Positions 17,974-26,729 of a DNA stretch of 64,000 bases are shown here, one piece after another. This DNA comes from Salinicola rhizosphaerae (GTDB lineage Bacteria; Pseudomonadota; Gammaproteobacteria; Pseudomonadales; Halomonadaceae). The notes under the pieces were generated by a model, which saw nothing but the letters and a program-made list of their open reading frames with translations, ran no database searches and had not been told where the DNA came from. A program made the position numbers and the translations under genes. Location: positions 428,813 to 492,812 of the forward strand of contig NZ_BMZI01000002.1 of the NCBI RefSeq assembly GCF_014652715.1, read 5' to 3'. How positions within the stretch are numbered: the first letter of the stretch is position 1; every line of letters starts with the position of its first letter.

Positions 17974-18906
17974 ATGACCAGAGCTTTCGCTTCGCGCTCG
18001 TCATCGCCTCCTCGGTTGCCAGCCGAGGAGCTGGCATTCCAGACGTTGTCAGACCCGCGAATGAGGTGGGGCCTGCGTCGTGCTCGCTGGCAGGAAAATA
18101 CCGCCGCCGCACTGCATCGATGCATTAGCCTGCCCCTGGAGAAGCATCTGTTCGAGCGCTGGCTACAGGACCGGATGGGCGCCGCTCGAATCGAAGCCAA
18201 GGGGTTGCCCAGAAGAGCGCTCGACATGCACCTCGATGGCAGCCTCGTGCTCGATGTCGATCCCCGTCAGCTGATCCGGGACTTCAATGCCAAGGGGGTC
18301 GGAGGCAAGAAGCCGTCATCCTCGAATTTCATCTGGGATGGCGATTGGGATCTGAGTCGTGGAGATTTGCGGCGAGGTTCCCGCTATCGCTTCATCAGCG
18401 ATCTCGACGAGCATCGCCACGATCTCACGCAGACCGAGCGCTTTCGCCAGTATCACTCCTGGGCTCAGTCGGGAAAGCCGTTCTCTTCCTACCGGCAGGG
18501 TCTCTTGCTCGATAGCGACGCGCGGATACTGGCGTATCTCGAGACCTATCTGGGTTTTCTCGACGACATGGCCGTCAACGGTTTCGATGCCGGGCTCGGC
18601 AAGGACGATCTCGGGGTCGCCGTGACCCGCGATGGGCGGTTGCTCAAGATCAACCGCGGGCTTCATCGCCTGGCCATGGCGCAGCGTCTGGGGCTACGCA
18701 GCGTACCGGTCCGAGTGCGGGCCGTTCACCGCCTGTGGTGGGATCGTGTCGTTCAGGATAACCGCGGCCAGGCGGCGCTGGAACGCGTTCGGGCAGCGCT
18801 GACGGACTGCCGGCCCGAGCTCGAGCCCGGGCCGCTGGACCCGGGGGACGACCTTGGCCCCATCGAGTGGCCAACGCCGCGCCGGCCTGCCGCCGACGTC
18901 AGTTGA
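17974..18906 (+). CDS. Hypothetical protein with a ParB/sulfiredoxin-like segment (310 aa)
   Basis: No firm family match. An ATG at 17974 follows GAGTGA; a TTG at 17959 is in frame. The N-terminal third is basic and helical; residues near 220-255 (DGRLLKINRGLHRLAMAQRL followed by GLRSVPVRV) match the pattern of ParB/sulfiredoxin folds, where an H-R-L motif precedes a short helix and V-P-V strand, as in several proteins of polysaccharide loci. The last 8 bp overlap the convergent gene at 18899. Its own promoter is probably in the 110-bp gap upstream. Its location suggests an envelope-related role; that is inference. Confidence 0.7.
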   Translation: MTRAFASRSSSPPRLPAEELAFQTLSDPRMRWGLRRARWQENTAAALHRCISLPLEKHLFERWLQDRMGAARIEAKGLPRRALDMHLDGSLVLDVDPRQLIRDFNAKGVGGKKPSSSNFIWDGDWDLSRGDLRRGSRYRFISDLDEHRHDLTQTERFRQYHSWAQSGKPFSSYRQGLLLDSDARILAYLETYLGFLDDMAVNGFDAGLGKDDLGVAVTRDGRLLKINRGLHRLAMAQRLGLRSVPVRVRAVHRLWWDRVVQDNRGQAALERVRAALTDCRPELEPGPLDPGDDLGPIEWPTPRRPAADVS

Positions 18907-20461
18907 CGCCCTGCCAGAGCCGCTCCTGCAAAAGGTTCTCGCTTCGCATGCGGCGATTGACCTCGTCCAGCGAGTAACGCTCCACCAGCGTCGGCTGGTT
19001 CGAGAAGAGCGACGATCCGAGACCCGCCCGATGGTCGGGAATCTCGTAGCCCATCGCTTCCAGCACGGTCGGAAGCACGTCCACCATCGTCGACGGCCGC
19101 TCGATGATTTCGGGTCGCAGTCCGTTGCCCAGCATCATCAGCGTGTTCTGGCGGTCCTCGGCGATCAGGTCTTCCCAGGCAGAATTCTTCATCGAGAGAT
19201 GGTCGCTCGAGACGACGACCAGCGTATTGTCGAGCAGTCCTTCGCGGTCGAGACGGTCGATGAAGTTCTTGACCAGCCAACCGGTGCATTTGACCGAATA
19301 GAGCATGTCCGTGCCATCGAAAGGCCCTTGATGCTCGAGACAGGATTTGGCGGGATTGCCGAACGGCGGATGCGCGGCCAGCGTCAGGCCGAAGAAGGCG
19401 TAGGGTTGCCCGCTGTCGTGAAGCCGGCGAATTCGCTCCTCCGCCAGGTCGAACAGCGTATCGTCGTAAAGTCCCCAGTCGTTGAGATAGTCGGGCGCAA
19501 CCTTGTCTGCCAGCTCGTCTCGACCGAGGACGGTGTCGAAGCCGTGGCCGTTGTAGAACTTGGCCTTGCCGGCAAATTTGGTGCTGGCGCCGGCCATGTA
19601 GGTCAGCCGATAGCCGCGCTCGTGAAGCAGGTCGCCGAGACAGTTCACGCCGGGCAGCACATCCGCCAGCGGCTCGAACTGATTATCGTGCATCAGCCCG
19701 GCCGGCATCAGCGGTACGCCACACTGCGTCGCCACCATGCCGGCCATCGTCCAGCCCGTGTTGTCGAGCTGCTTGACCCCACGGAAGACCACGCCGCGTT
19801 CTCCCAACGCCTCCAGATCGTCGTAGACGTGACCGAAACGCGCGGTATCGCTGTAGGTACGCTCGGTACTCTCCATGTAGATATAGAGCAGGTTGGGCGC
19901 CTTCTGCGGTGCCTTGACGATCTCGGGCGGTCGGTAGCGATCGTTGAGCCAGGACTCGTCGTCATCGATCACCGAAGCGCCGCGCAGCGAGAGGCCGAAC
20001 AGCAGCGGGTTGAAGGCGAGCAGGAACAGGCTCAGCACACGCTCCCACAGCCGCCAGCGATGATCGGCCCGCACCAGCCAGGTGACGGCCATCGACATGA
20101 CGATCGCCGCGAGCACGTAGACGACGCCGGCAATCTGGCGGTCGGTGCTGCCGTTTTCCTCGATTCCGGCCTGGAGGTGGAAAATCACCGCGCCGATGTC
20201 GAGCTGACCAAAACTGTCGTCGAGGTAGATGTAGACCCACCACAGGAACAGCGGCAGCAGAGACCAGGGCCAAGCCTTGCGCGACGTGGCACGCTGGTTT
20301 GCGCCACCCCAGCGGAAGCGGTAGCCGATGGCCAGCCAGAGCAGGGTGACCAGCGCCGGTGTCCACCAGGGCAGCACGCAGACCACCATGATGGCGTAGC
20401 CGAGGCACAGCCCGATATAAGTCAGAGAACACCAGCGGAGGGTGTCGCGGGAAATGGTCAT
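18899..20461 (-). CDS. OpgB/LTA-synthase-like phosphoglycerol transferase (520 aa)
   Basis: An N-terminal block of about four membrane helices (residues ~10-170: LTYIGLCLGYAIMVVCVL, ALVTLLWLAIG, LPLFLWWVYIYL, GVVYVLAAIVMSMAV, VLSLFLLAFNPLLFG) precedes a periplasmic alkaline-phosphatase-fold domain. LLYIYMESTERTYSD gives the first metal ligand, TGWTMAGMVATQCGVPL the presumed Thr nucleophile, and VVVSSDHLSM the later Asp-His ligands. This arrangement matches OpgB (MdoB), which moves phosphoglycerol from phosphatidylglycerol to periplasmic glucans; phosphoethanolamine transfer to LPS is an alternative. The start at 20461 is preferred to 20503 because it begins just before the first helix. Confidence 0.85.
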   Translation of the reverse strand: MTISRDTLRWCSLTYIGLCLGYAIMVVCVLPWWTPALVTLLWLAIGYRFRWGGANQRATSRKAWPWSLLPLFLWWVYIYLDDSFGQLDIGAVIFHLQAGIEENGSTDRQIAGVVYVLAAIVMSMAVTWLVRADHRWRLWERVLSLFLLAFNPLLFGLSLRGASVIDDDESWLNDRYRPPEIVKAPQKAPNLLYIYMESTERTYSDTARFGHVYDDLEALGERGVVFRGVKQLDNTGWTMAGMVATQCGVPLMPAGLMHDNQFEPLADVLPGVNCLGDLLHERGYRLTYMAGASTKFAGKAKFYNGHGFDTVLGRDELADKVAPDYLNDWGLYDDTLFDLAEERIRRLHDSGQPYAFFGLTLAAHPPFGNPAKSCLEHQGPFDGTDMLYSVKCTGWLVKNFIDRLDREGLLDNTLVVVSSDHLSMKNSAWEDLIAEDRQNTLMMLGNGLRPEIIERPSTMVDVLPTVLEAMGYEIPDHRAGLGSSLFSNQPTLVERYSLDEVNRRMRSENLLQERLWQGVN

Positions 20462-20613
20462 GACGTCTCTCGATCCGTGAACGTCGTGGGCCTGTGATAG
20501 CACCCGATCTCGGCAGCACCGATTCCTGGCGCTGCAAACTGACTTGTGACTTTATCATGACGGCTGGATGACACGCAGAGCCAAGGGCTCACGCGTGTCG
20601 CCGGAATATCGAC

Positions 20614-21711
20614 TCAGCGCGAGCTTTTGAGCGCCTCACCGGCGGCGTGGCGCTCGAGCGCCAGCTCGATCAGCCGCGTGACCAGCGACGAGTAGCTCAC
20701 GCCGCTGGCCTGCCACAGCTTGGGATACATGCTGATGCGGGTGAAGCCGGGGAGCGTATTGATCTCGTTGACCAGGATGTCGCCGGCTGGCGTCAGAAAG
20801 ACATCCACACGCGCGAGTCCCGCGCACTCGAGCACCTGGAAGGTGCGCACGGCGATGTCGCGGATGCGCTCGCTTGCTTCGGGATCGATATCGGCAGGTA
20901 CCGCCACGGTCGCCGCATCGTCGTCGATATACTTGGTGTCGTAGGAGTAGAAGCCCTGGGTTACCACGATCTCGCCACAGGCGCTGGCCTCGGGGGCCTC
21001 GTTACCGAGAACGGCGCACTCGATCTCGCGGCCGACGATGGCCGACTCGATCAGGACCTTGTGATCGAAGGACAGGGCGAGCTCGATCGCCTCATCGAAC
21101 GCCTCGGCGCTATCGACGCGACTCACGCCAACCGAAGAGCCCTGGTTGGCGGGTTTGACGAACAGCGGCGACCCCAGTTGCGCGCTGACGCTGGCGAAAT
21201 CGAGATCGGTTACGCTTCGCGGTGTCACGGTGATGAACGGTGCGACCGGAATGCCGGCATCGCGAAGCAGGCGCTTGGCGACATCCTTGTCCATTCCGAC
21301 GGCCGAGCCCAGCACGCCAGAGCCGACGAACGGCAGATTGGCCATGCGCAAAAGCCCTTGCAGCGAGCCGTCCTCGCCGAGCGTGCCGTGGACGATAGGA
21401 AAGATTACGTCGAGCTGGCCGAGGGCGCCATGGTCCGACTCCGCAGCGATCATCTGCCCTTCATGACGTCCTGGCACCAGCGCGAGATCACCCTGAGAAG
21501 GGTTGAGTGCGATACGACGCGGATCGTCCGCATGCAGCAGGAAGTCATCGGCCGCGTTCAGATGCCACTGACCGTGCTTGTCGATACCGATGACGCTGAC
21601 CTCGTAGCGCTCGCGATCGAGCGCGTCGACGATATTCTTCGCCGACTGCAGTGAGACTTCATGTTCGGCAGACTTGCCGCCGCAGATCACCCCGACCCGA
21701 ATCTTGCTCAT
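20614..21711 (-). CDS. ddl: D-alanine--D-alanine ligase (365 aa)
   Basis: ATP-grasp enzyme making the D-Ala-D-Ala dipeptide for peptidoglycan. The start [35 protein letters not shown], the ATP-grasp lid [12 protein letters not shown], the Tyr-containing [11 protein letters not shown] and the metal-binding NEINTLPGF are all intact. The longer, omega-loop-containing form fits the DdlA type. It sits alone within the LPS locus rather than in the dcw cluster, so a second Ddl in the genome is likely. Confidence 0.96.
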   Translation of the reverse strand: MSKIRVGVICGGKSAEHEVSLQSAKNIVDALDRERYEVSVIGIDKHGQWHLNAADDFLLHADDPRRIALNPSQGDLALVPGRHEGQMIAAESDHGALGQLDVIFPIVHGTLGEDGSLQGLLRMANLPFVGSGVLGSAVGMDKDVAKRLLRDAGIPVAPFITVTPRSVTDLDFASVSAQLGSPLFVKPANQGSSVGVSRVDSAEAFDEAIELALSFDHKVLIESAIVGREIECAVLGNEAPEASACGEIVVTQGFYSYDTKYIDDDAATVAVPADIDPEASERIRDIAVRTFQVLECAGLARVDVFLTPAGDILVNEINTLPGFTRISMYPKLWQASGVSYSSLVTRLIELALERHAAGEALKSSR

Positions 21712-21808
21712 GACAACCGCTCCGCTGAAACGCTACTGACGATACCGGTTCGGTATCCCGGAATGCTCGCATGATGCCACGTCGAACACATCGATGTATT
21801 CGTTGCCG

Positions 21809-22927
21809 TCAGTCGCCGAGCGCCTCGCCGGCCGTCACGCGTCGATATAGCGCGAGGTACCCCTGCGCCATGGCCGCTGGCGTGAACTCGGCCAGGCGGG
21901 CGCTTGCCGCCGATGCCAGCCGCTCGCCGAGGACGGGGTCTTCCAGCAGCGTTGCCAGTGCGCCAGCGAGCGCGTCACCGTCACCCGGTGGGGTCAGCAG
22001 TCCGCTGACCTCATGTTCAACCAGATCGGGGATGCCATCGACATCGCTTGCGACGATCGGTACGCCGTGGTCCATGGCGTCCAGCAGCGTCGAGCCGAGT
22101 CCCTCGTTGCGCGAGGGGAACGCGAACAGTGTCATGACCTCGAGATAATCGCCGACGTTGGCGTGAAACCCCTCCCAGACGACATTGTCCAGATCCGCGC
22201 TCTCGCGCTTCAGCGCGTCGCCGTCTTCTCCCTCGCCGAGCAGCAGGAACAGCGCCTCCGGATGGCTCTGGCGCAGCCGGCGAGCGGCGTCCAGCAGTAC
22301 TCGCTGCCCTTTGTGGCGGTCGACCAGCGCGCCGATATGACCAATGACGGTGCGGCCGGCAAAACGCTCGCGCAGGGCGGCGACGGCCGCGGGATCGCTC
22401 GGCTGCCCCGAGAGCACGCTGGGAATGCGCGCGACCTGGCACCAGGCCCGCTCGCGCAGATGCCGTTCGATGACCGACGAAATGGCGACCGCGACGGCGG
22501 CGCCGCCGTAGGTCAGGCGATTGAACGGCTTGTTCTTGACTGGCTGCGGCACGCGCCGGGTCAGCAGGTAGGGCGTACCGCGAAGGCGGCGCTCCAGCCA
22601 GGCCCAGTGCACGGCCTTGGCCTCGTGGGCATGCACGATATCGGCACGCGGATGGCGCCAGTGGCCGGCCAGTGCGTGGTCGGCATCGATCAGCGCCACA
22701 TCGGTCGAGGCAAGTCGTTCTCGCATCGGTGAATCGCGACGGCAGACCAGGGATTGTTCGATAGCCCTGTGTTTGATACCCCTGTGCTCGGTGCCGCCCT
22801 GTTCCTCATTGATGCGCGCCAGCGCTTCGATCAACAGGATCGTCTGACGCTCGCCGCCGCGAAAGCCGCGGGCCAGATTGACATGGCGAACGTGCAGCGC
22901 GGCCCGAGGCCCCGATTTCTGCGTCAT
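21809..22927 (-). CDS. GT4-family glycosyltransferase (372 aa)
   Basis: GT-B glycosyltransferase of the LPS locus. Start at 22927 (MTQKSGPRAALHVRHV), five bases after the stop of the upstream GT2 gene, so the pair is one operon. LARGFRGGERQTILLIEAL gives the N-terminal glycine-rich site, IGHIGALVDRHKGQ the start of the donor domain, and PSRNEGLGSTLLDAMDHGVP the E-x7-D/E donor motif (second Glu replaced by Asp). The HEAKAVHWAWLERRLRGTPY segment is typical of LPS-core GT4 enzymes. Donor and acceptor unknown. Confidence 0.88.
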   Translation of the reverse strand: MTQKSGPRAALHVRHVNLARGFRGGERQTILLIEALARINEEQGGTEHRGIKHRAIEQSLVCRRDSPMRERLASTDVALIDADHALAGHWRHPRADIVHAHEAKAVHWAWLERRLRGTPYLLTRRVPQPVKNKPFNRLTYGGAAVAVAISSVIERHLRERAWCQVARIPSVLSGQPSDPAAVAALRERFAGRTVIGHIGALVDRHKGQRVLLDAARRLRQSHPEALFLLLGEGEDGDALKRESADLDNVVWEGFHANVGDYLEVMTLFAFPSRNEGLGSTLLDAMDHGVPIVASDVDGIPDLVEHEVSGLLTPPGDGDALAGALATLLEDPVLGERLASAASARLAEFTPAAMAQGYLALYRRVTAGEALGD

Positions 22928-22931
22928 CGCG

Positions 22932-23720
22932 TCACCACACACGATCGAAGTCTTCCGCATCGTGGACTTTCGCGTCGCGCTGCAGTTCGAGCAGCTTGGC
23001 ATACTTCAGATAGGCGTTGACCGCGGCGGATAGCGACACTGACATTCCGTCCAGCCCGGCGAGACAGCCGCCTTGAAACACATACTTGCGCACGAAGGCG
23101 TTGGCGCCGTGGAGCGCGGGAGACGCGGCATTGGCTCGCTTGCCCTTGAGAAACATGATTTTCGCCGCGCGGTTCGAGAAGCGCCCGCTCGCCTTGCCGA
23201 ACAGCTCGCCGAGATTGGCAAACGAGTAGTGCTCGATATCGGCGTTCAGGCGCTGCGGGTTCCCGGCCTGGACCGAGGCGTGCTGGCGGCTTTCGGAGAA
23301 CCCCGTGCGGTCACGATCGAAAAGCCGCAGGCAGTAATCCGGATACCATCCGCAGCGCTTGACCCAGCGGCTGCCGACGAAATTGCGCCGGCGCAGCGCG
23401 TAGGCGTCATGCTGGGTCGTCTCGAGATCGAGCGCCTGGATCGCCGCGACCGCCTCATCGGTCAGTCGCTCATCGGCATCTAGCGAGAGCACCCAGCGAT
23501 GTTTTGCGGCAAGCGGACCGACCCGCTTCTGCGGCCCGTCACCCAGATAGGGTTGATGAATGACGCGTGCCCCGAGCGCTTCAGCGCGAGCGATGGTATC
23601 GTCCCGCGAGCCGGAGTCGACCACGATCAGCTCGTCGCAGACACGCGCGAGCGAGGCGAGGCAGTCTTCGATGTTGTCGGCTTCGTTGAGCGTGATCACC
23701 ACGCCGGTGAGGTTGGTCAT
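22932..23720 (-). CDS. GT2 glycosyltransferase, WaaE/KdtX-like (262 aa)
   Basis: GT-A family 2 transferase with LTGVVITLNEADNIEDCLAS at the start, VDSGSRDDT as the nucleotide motif, and LSLDADERLTDE with the metal-binding DxD region. These and the KRVGPLAAKHRWVL segment match WaaE (KdtX), which adds glucose to heptose I of the inner core in Klebsiella, Serratia and relatives. The start at 23720 is used because upstream in-frame sequence to 23891 has no coding character. It is divergent from the GT8 gene across a 159-bp gap. Confidence 0.88.
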   Translation of the reverse strand: MTNLTGVVITLNEADNIEDCLASLARVCDELIVVDSGSRDDTIARAEALGARVIHQPYLGDGPQKRVGPLAAKHRWVLSLDADERLTDEAVAAIQALDLETTQHDAYALRRRNFVGSRWVKRCGWYPDYCLRLFDRDRTGFSESRQHASVQAGNPQRLNADIEHYSFANLGELFGKASGRFSNRAAKIMFLKGKRANAASPALHGANAFVRKYVFQGGCLAGLDGMSVSLSAAVNAYLKYAKLLELQRDAKVHDAEDFDRVW

Positions 23721-23879
23721 TGGAAGTGCGCCATGGGGTCGTCGCGAGGATAAGTACGAGATTGCCGGTATCAGTGGCAATTGGATCATCGAATCCCTGA
23801 AGCGTCCAGCTGAGGCGGGTCTATCGGGCCGTCCAGATGTCGCCCCGATTTTCAGCAGAAAGTATCCAAAGAGGTTGAT

Positions 23880-24770
23880 GTGCAGAACCACGATGTGCGA
23901 ATCGCGTTTGGTACCGATATGGGATTGCTCGCTCCGACAGCTTTGGCGCTCGATTCCGCTCTTCGAACTACCTCGGTCTCGCAGGTGGATATTCTCGGGG
24001 TGTCTCTAACCTTAGCCGCGAAAAATATCTTGCATCGTATCGCGGGCGAGGCAAAAACACGTTTGGTGATTCACGAACTGGAGGAGTCTTCTTTTACCGG
24101 TGTGACGTATAAAGGTGGTCACGTTCCCAATGCGGCTTTGGCTCGGCTCTATCTCCCTCACATCGTTGACGAGCGAGTACTATATATTGACGGTGACACA
24201 CTGATTCAGCGGAATCTGAGATCGGCATTCGATATCTCAATGGGCGGGAGTTTGATTGCCGGGGTTCGCGACTTTTCTCGTTTAAAAAAAGAGTGCAAAT
24301 TTCAACGAGGGCGGTCATGGTCGACGCGTTCAGAAGTCGAAGCAATTGTTAGCCCGTCACCTATCGAGAGTTATATCAATTCAGGGGTGCTGGTTATCGA
24401 TTGCGCTGCCATTCGTAGGGAGCCAACGTTAGCCGATGACATGCTAAAATTCGAGCGTGCCAATAAATACTCGTTAGTTGATCAAGACTATATCAACGAG
24501 CTCTTTAAAGGACGTATTCTGCATCTCAATCCATCCTGGAACTCGTCTTGGGGACGGCATCATCTGCAGGCTAGGTGGGCCAAAGAGCTAGGTTATTCAG
24601 GTGAGGAAGTGCGCAGAGAGTCTGCTCGCATTCTCCACTTTCACGGCGCGGAGAAGCCGTGGCGAAAGATGCCTCGCGAGCGTTGGAAACGAAGCCTTCG
24701 AGCCTCTTTGGCGTATAAGGTGGCTTTTTATCAATTCAAGAAGCGCTTTCCTGACCTTTCCTTTGTGTAA
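23880..24770 (+). CDS. GT8-family glycosyltransferase, atypical composition (296 aa)
   Basis: GTG start with GAGG five bases upstream. The GT8 signature is plain: RIAFGTDMGLLAPTALAL at the start, LARLYLPHI, then the metal motif DGDT in VLYIDGDTLIQRN, SYINSGVLVIDC, DQDYIN and LNPSWNSSW, ending in ILHFHG. GT8 enzymes add galactose or glucose to the LPS outer core. The gene is clearly richer in A/T than its neighbours, using many AAA, TTA, TAT and ATA codons, and contains runs such as TTTAAAAAAA near 24285; recent transfer is the likely reason. A hairpin at 24821-24848 separates it from the convergent gene. Confidence 0.9.
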   Translation: MQNHDVRIAFGTDMGLLAPTALALDSALRTTSVSQVDILGVSLTLAAKNILHRIAGEAKTRLVIHELEESSFTGVTYKGGHVPNAALARLYLPHIVDERVLYIDGDTLIQRNLRSAFDISMGGSLIAGVRDFSRLKKECKFQRGRSWSTRSEVEAIVSPSPIESYINSGVLVIDCAAIRREPTLADDMLKFERANKYSLVDQDYINELFKGRILHLNPSWNSSWGRHHLQARWAKELGYSGEEVRRESARILHFHGAEKPWRKMPRERWKRSLRASLAYKVAFYQFKKRFPDLSFV

Positions 24771-24820
24771 ATCTGGTGGGCAGCCCGCCTGACAAGGGAC
24801 AGGACCCGGCGGCGCCTTGA

Positions 24821-24848
24821 GCGCCTCGCCTTGGAAGTGGCGAGGCGC
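24821..24848. terminator. Hairpin between convergent GT8 and yejM-like genes
   Basis: GCGCCTCGCC (24821-24830) pairs with GGCGAGGCGC (24839-24848) around an 8-base loop. It lies in the only gap between the two convergent genes. No clear T-run follows on either strand, so termination is likely but not certain. Confidence 0.55.
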
Positions 24849-24873
24849 TATGGCAGATCGGCTGCCGCGAGAC

Positions 24874-26715
24874 TCATCGATAAAACTGCTGAAACTTCTG
24901 CATCGCCTCGAACACGGCCGGTGAGAACTGCGCGTCGGGGACCGGGTCCAGTTGGCGATCGAGAATGTCGTACTGGCCGGTACCGTCGATCACCGTGATC
25001 CGGTCGGGCTCGATGATACCGTAGTCGATGTAGCTCGATGACTGCACCCAGGGATGATCGATGCCGGGTTCCAGCAGGTCCTCGCCCTGCGCGTAATCCG
25101 AAAGCGGATTGGTGCAGCCGAGCGCGTGACGCATCAGCATCGGCGCAACGTCCAGATGGCTGGTCATGCCTTGAACCTCGCCAGGCTCGATGCCGGGGCC
25201 GTTGACGATCATCGGTACGTGCGTCTGCGGTGAAGCGAAGTTGCTGTTATGACCCCAGTAGTTCTTGCCGAAGTCGTTGAACGATTGCCCGTGGTCGGCC
25301 GTGACGATCACGATCGTGTCGTTCCACTCGCCCTTGGCCTTGAGGTCGTCGATCACCTTGCCCATCAGGGCGTCATCGTAATGCGCGGCGTTGCGGTGTC
25401 GATTCTCATACGGCGTCGGATCGGTGTCAGGCCCGAGGTCGAGGTAGTCCATCGGGGCTTCCGGCTGGTAGGGCGTCTCGCCGTCGGGCGGAATGTCATA
25501 GCCGTGGGGAGCGTCGTAAAACAGCATACCGAACCAAGGGTTGGGATCGTTCTCGCTCTCTTGGCGTGCCAGCCAGTCGAGCCAGTCCTCGGTCATCTGG
25601 CGATCGCGAGCGGCCGGCGAGTCGCCCTGGGTGCTGAGTCTGAGGGGACTGACCGAGGAGAAGATCGTGCGATCGAAGCCGACGCTGTCGAGACTGGCAG
25701 ACGAGAAGATGCCGAGCGCATAGCGCTGTTTCTGCATCTGCGTGATCAGCAGGGCCGGCGTCTGGGTATTGTTGAGATAGTGGTAGTAGTTGCCGGTGAG
25801 TCCGTAGAACAGGCTCATGGTGCCGTTACGCGTGGCGTTGCCGCCGCTGTAGTGGTCGAGATAGCGGCGCCCGGTCTGGTTGAGCGCGGCATAGAGATTC
25901 GGCGTGTTCTTCGGGCCGTACTCATTGGCGCGCCAGGAGTCGATCAGCACGACGAGAATGTTGGGCGGCTCGTCTGCCTGACAGGTCAGCGGGTGTTTGG
26001 GCCAGTTCAGATTCTCCGCCTGCTTGGCGTCGATATCGGCTCGCGCGGCGCGTGCGGCCCTGGGGTCGAGCCAGCCGTGATCTTCCATGAAATCCTTGGC
26101 CGTCGCGGGAAACAGCAGCGGATAGATGCCGACCTGCTGTGTCACGCTGCGCACGTAGCGCGCGTCTGCCACGACGTGCAGCGCGTGACTGCCGAGCAGC
26201 ATCAGCACGATCCCGAGAGTGGCGTATCCGGCCGGCAACCGGCGCCCGCGGCCGTCGACGATCAACCGGCGCGCAAGCCAGCCTTCGAGCAGGAGGGTGG
26301 CCAGCACGCATCCGCCGACCACGACCCATGTCGTCGGCTCGAAGCTGAATATCTCGCCATTCTTGTCGTCGAGAAATAGCGAAATCATGAAGTAGTTCAC
26401 GTGGAACCGGTATTGCGAATAGACCACGGTGTCGAGCAGAAGCGCACACAGGCCGAGCGCGCTGAGCAGCGCTGCCGGCAGCCAGAGCCAGCGCGCCCGG
26501 ATCACGAATGACAGCGCGCCGAGCGGTAGCCAGCCGAGCAGGACGAGCATGCCGAAATGGCCGACCCAGGTCAGGACCAGGTAGGCGATCCCCATCGCAT
26601 CGTGCGGGACCGCGAGATAGGGGAGGTAGCGAAGGGCGATCAACCAGACCAGGGGAAGCTGAAACAGAGAGAAAAGCAGGGTCGTGCGCCAGCGGCGCTT
26701 CAACGTGTCTTCCAT
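24874..26715 (-). CDS. yejM: YejM/PbgA-like inner-membrane sulfatase-fold protein (613 aa)
   Basis: Five N-terminal membrane helices (residues ~10-195) are followed by a periplasmic sulfatase-fold domain starting near NILVVLIDSWRANEYGP. FDDDKN-type loop text and QVGIYPLLFPATAKDFMEDHG between the two parts are characteristic of YejM (DUF3413). The domain keeps VTADHGQSFNDFG and HVPMIVNGPG. In enterobacteria YejM binds LPS and controls LpxC stability through LapB, balancing LPS synthesis. Its place in this LPS locus agrees. It is the second alkaline-phosphatase-superfamily protein here after 18899-20461. Confidence 0.88.
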   Translation of the reverse strand: MEDTLKRRWRTTLLFSLFQLPLVWLIALRYLPYLAVPHDAMGIAYLVLTWVGHFGMLVLLGWLPLGALSFVIRARWLWLPAALLSALGLCALLLDTVVYSQYRFHVNYFMISLFLDDKNGEIFSFEPTTWVVVGGCVLATLLLEGWLARRLIVDGRGRRLPAGYATLGIVLMLLGSHALHVVADARYVRSVTQQVGIYPLLFPATAKDFMEDHGWLDPRAARAARADIDAKQAENLNWPKHPLTCQADEPPNILVVLIDSWRANEYGPKNTPNLYAALNQTGRRYLDHYSGGNATRNGTMSLFYGLTGNYYHYLNNTQTPALLITQMQKQRYALGIFSSASLDSVGFDRTIFSSVSPLRLSTQGDSPAARDRQMTEDWLDWLARQESENDPNPWFGMLFYDAPHGYDIPPDGETPYQPEAPMDYLDLGPDTDPTPYENRHRNAAHYDDALMGKVIDDLKAKGEWNDTIVIVTADHGQSFNDFGKNYWGHNSNFASPQTHVPMIVNGPGIEPGEVQGMTSHLDVAPMLMRHALGCTNPLSDYAQGEDLLEPGIDHPWVQSSSYIDYGIIEPDRITVIDGTGQYDILDRQLDPVPDAQFSPAVFEAMQKFQQFYR

Positions 26716-26729
26716 GAACCGAGAGAGCC

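Noticed and set aside
18854-20497. A 547-codon open frame opposite the OpgB-like gene
   Set aside because: It is the antisense shadow of 18899-20461 in GC-rich DNA and has no recognisable domain, while the minus-strand protein has clear motifs.
26393-26408. TAGTTCACGTGGAACC, a further parS-like palindrome
   Set aside because: It has four mismatches to the 16-mer, lies inside the yejM-like coding region and is 16 kb from the cluster; chance occurrence is likely.
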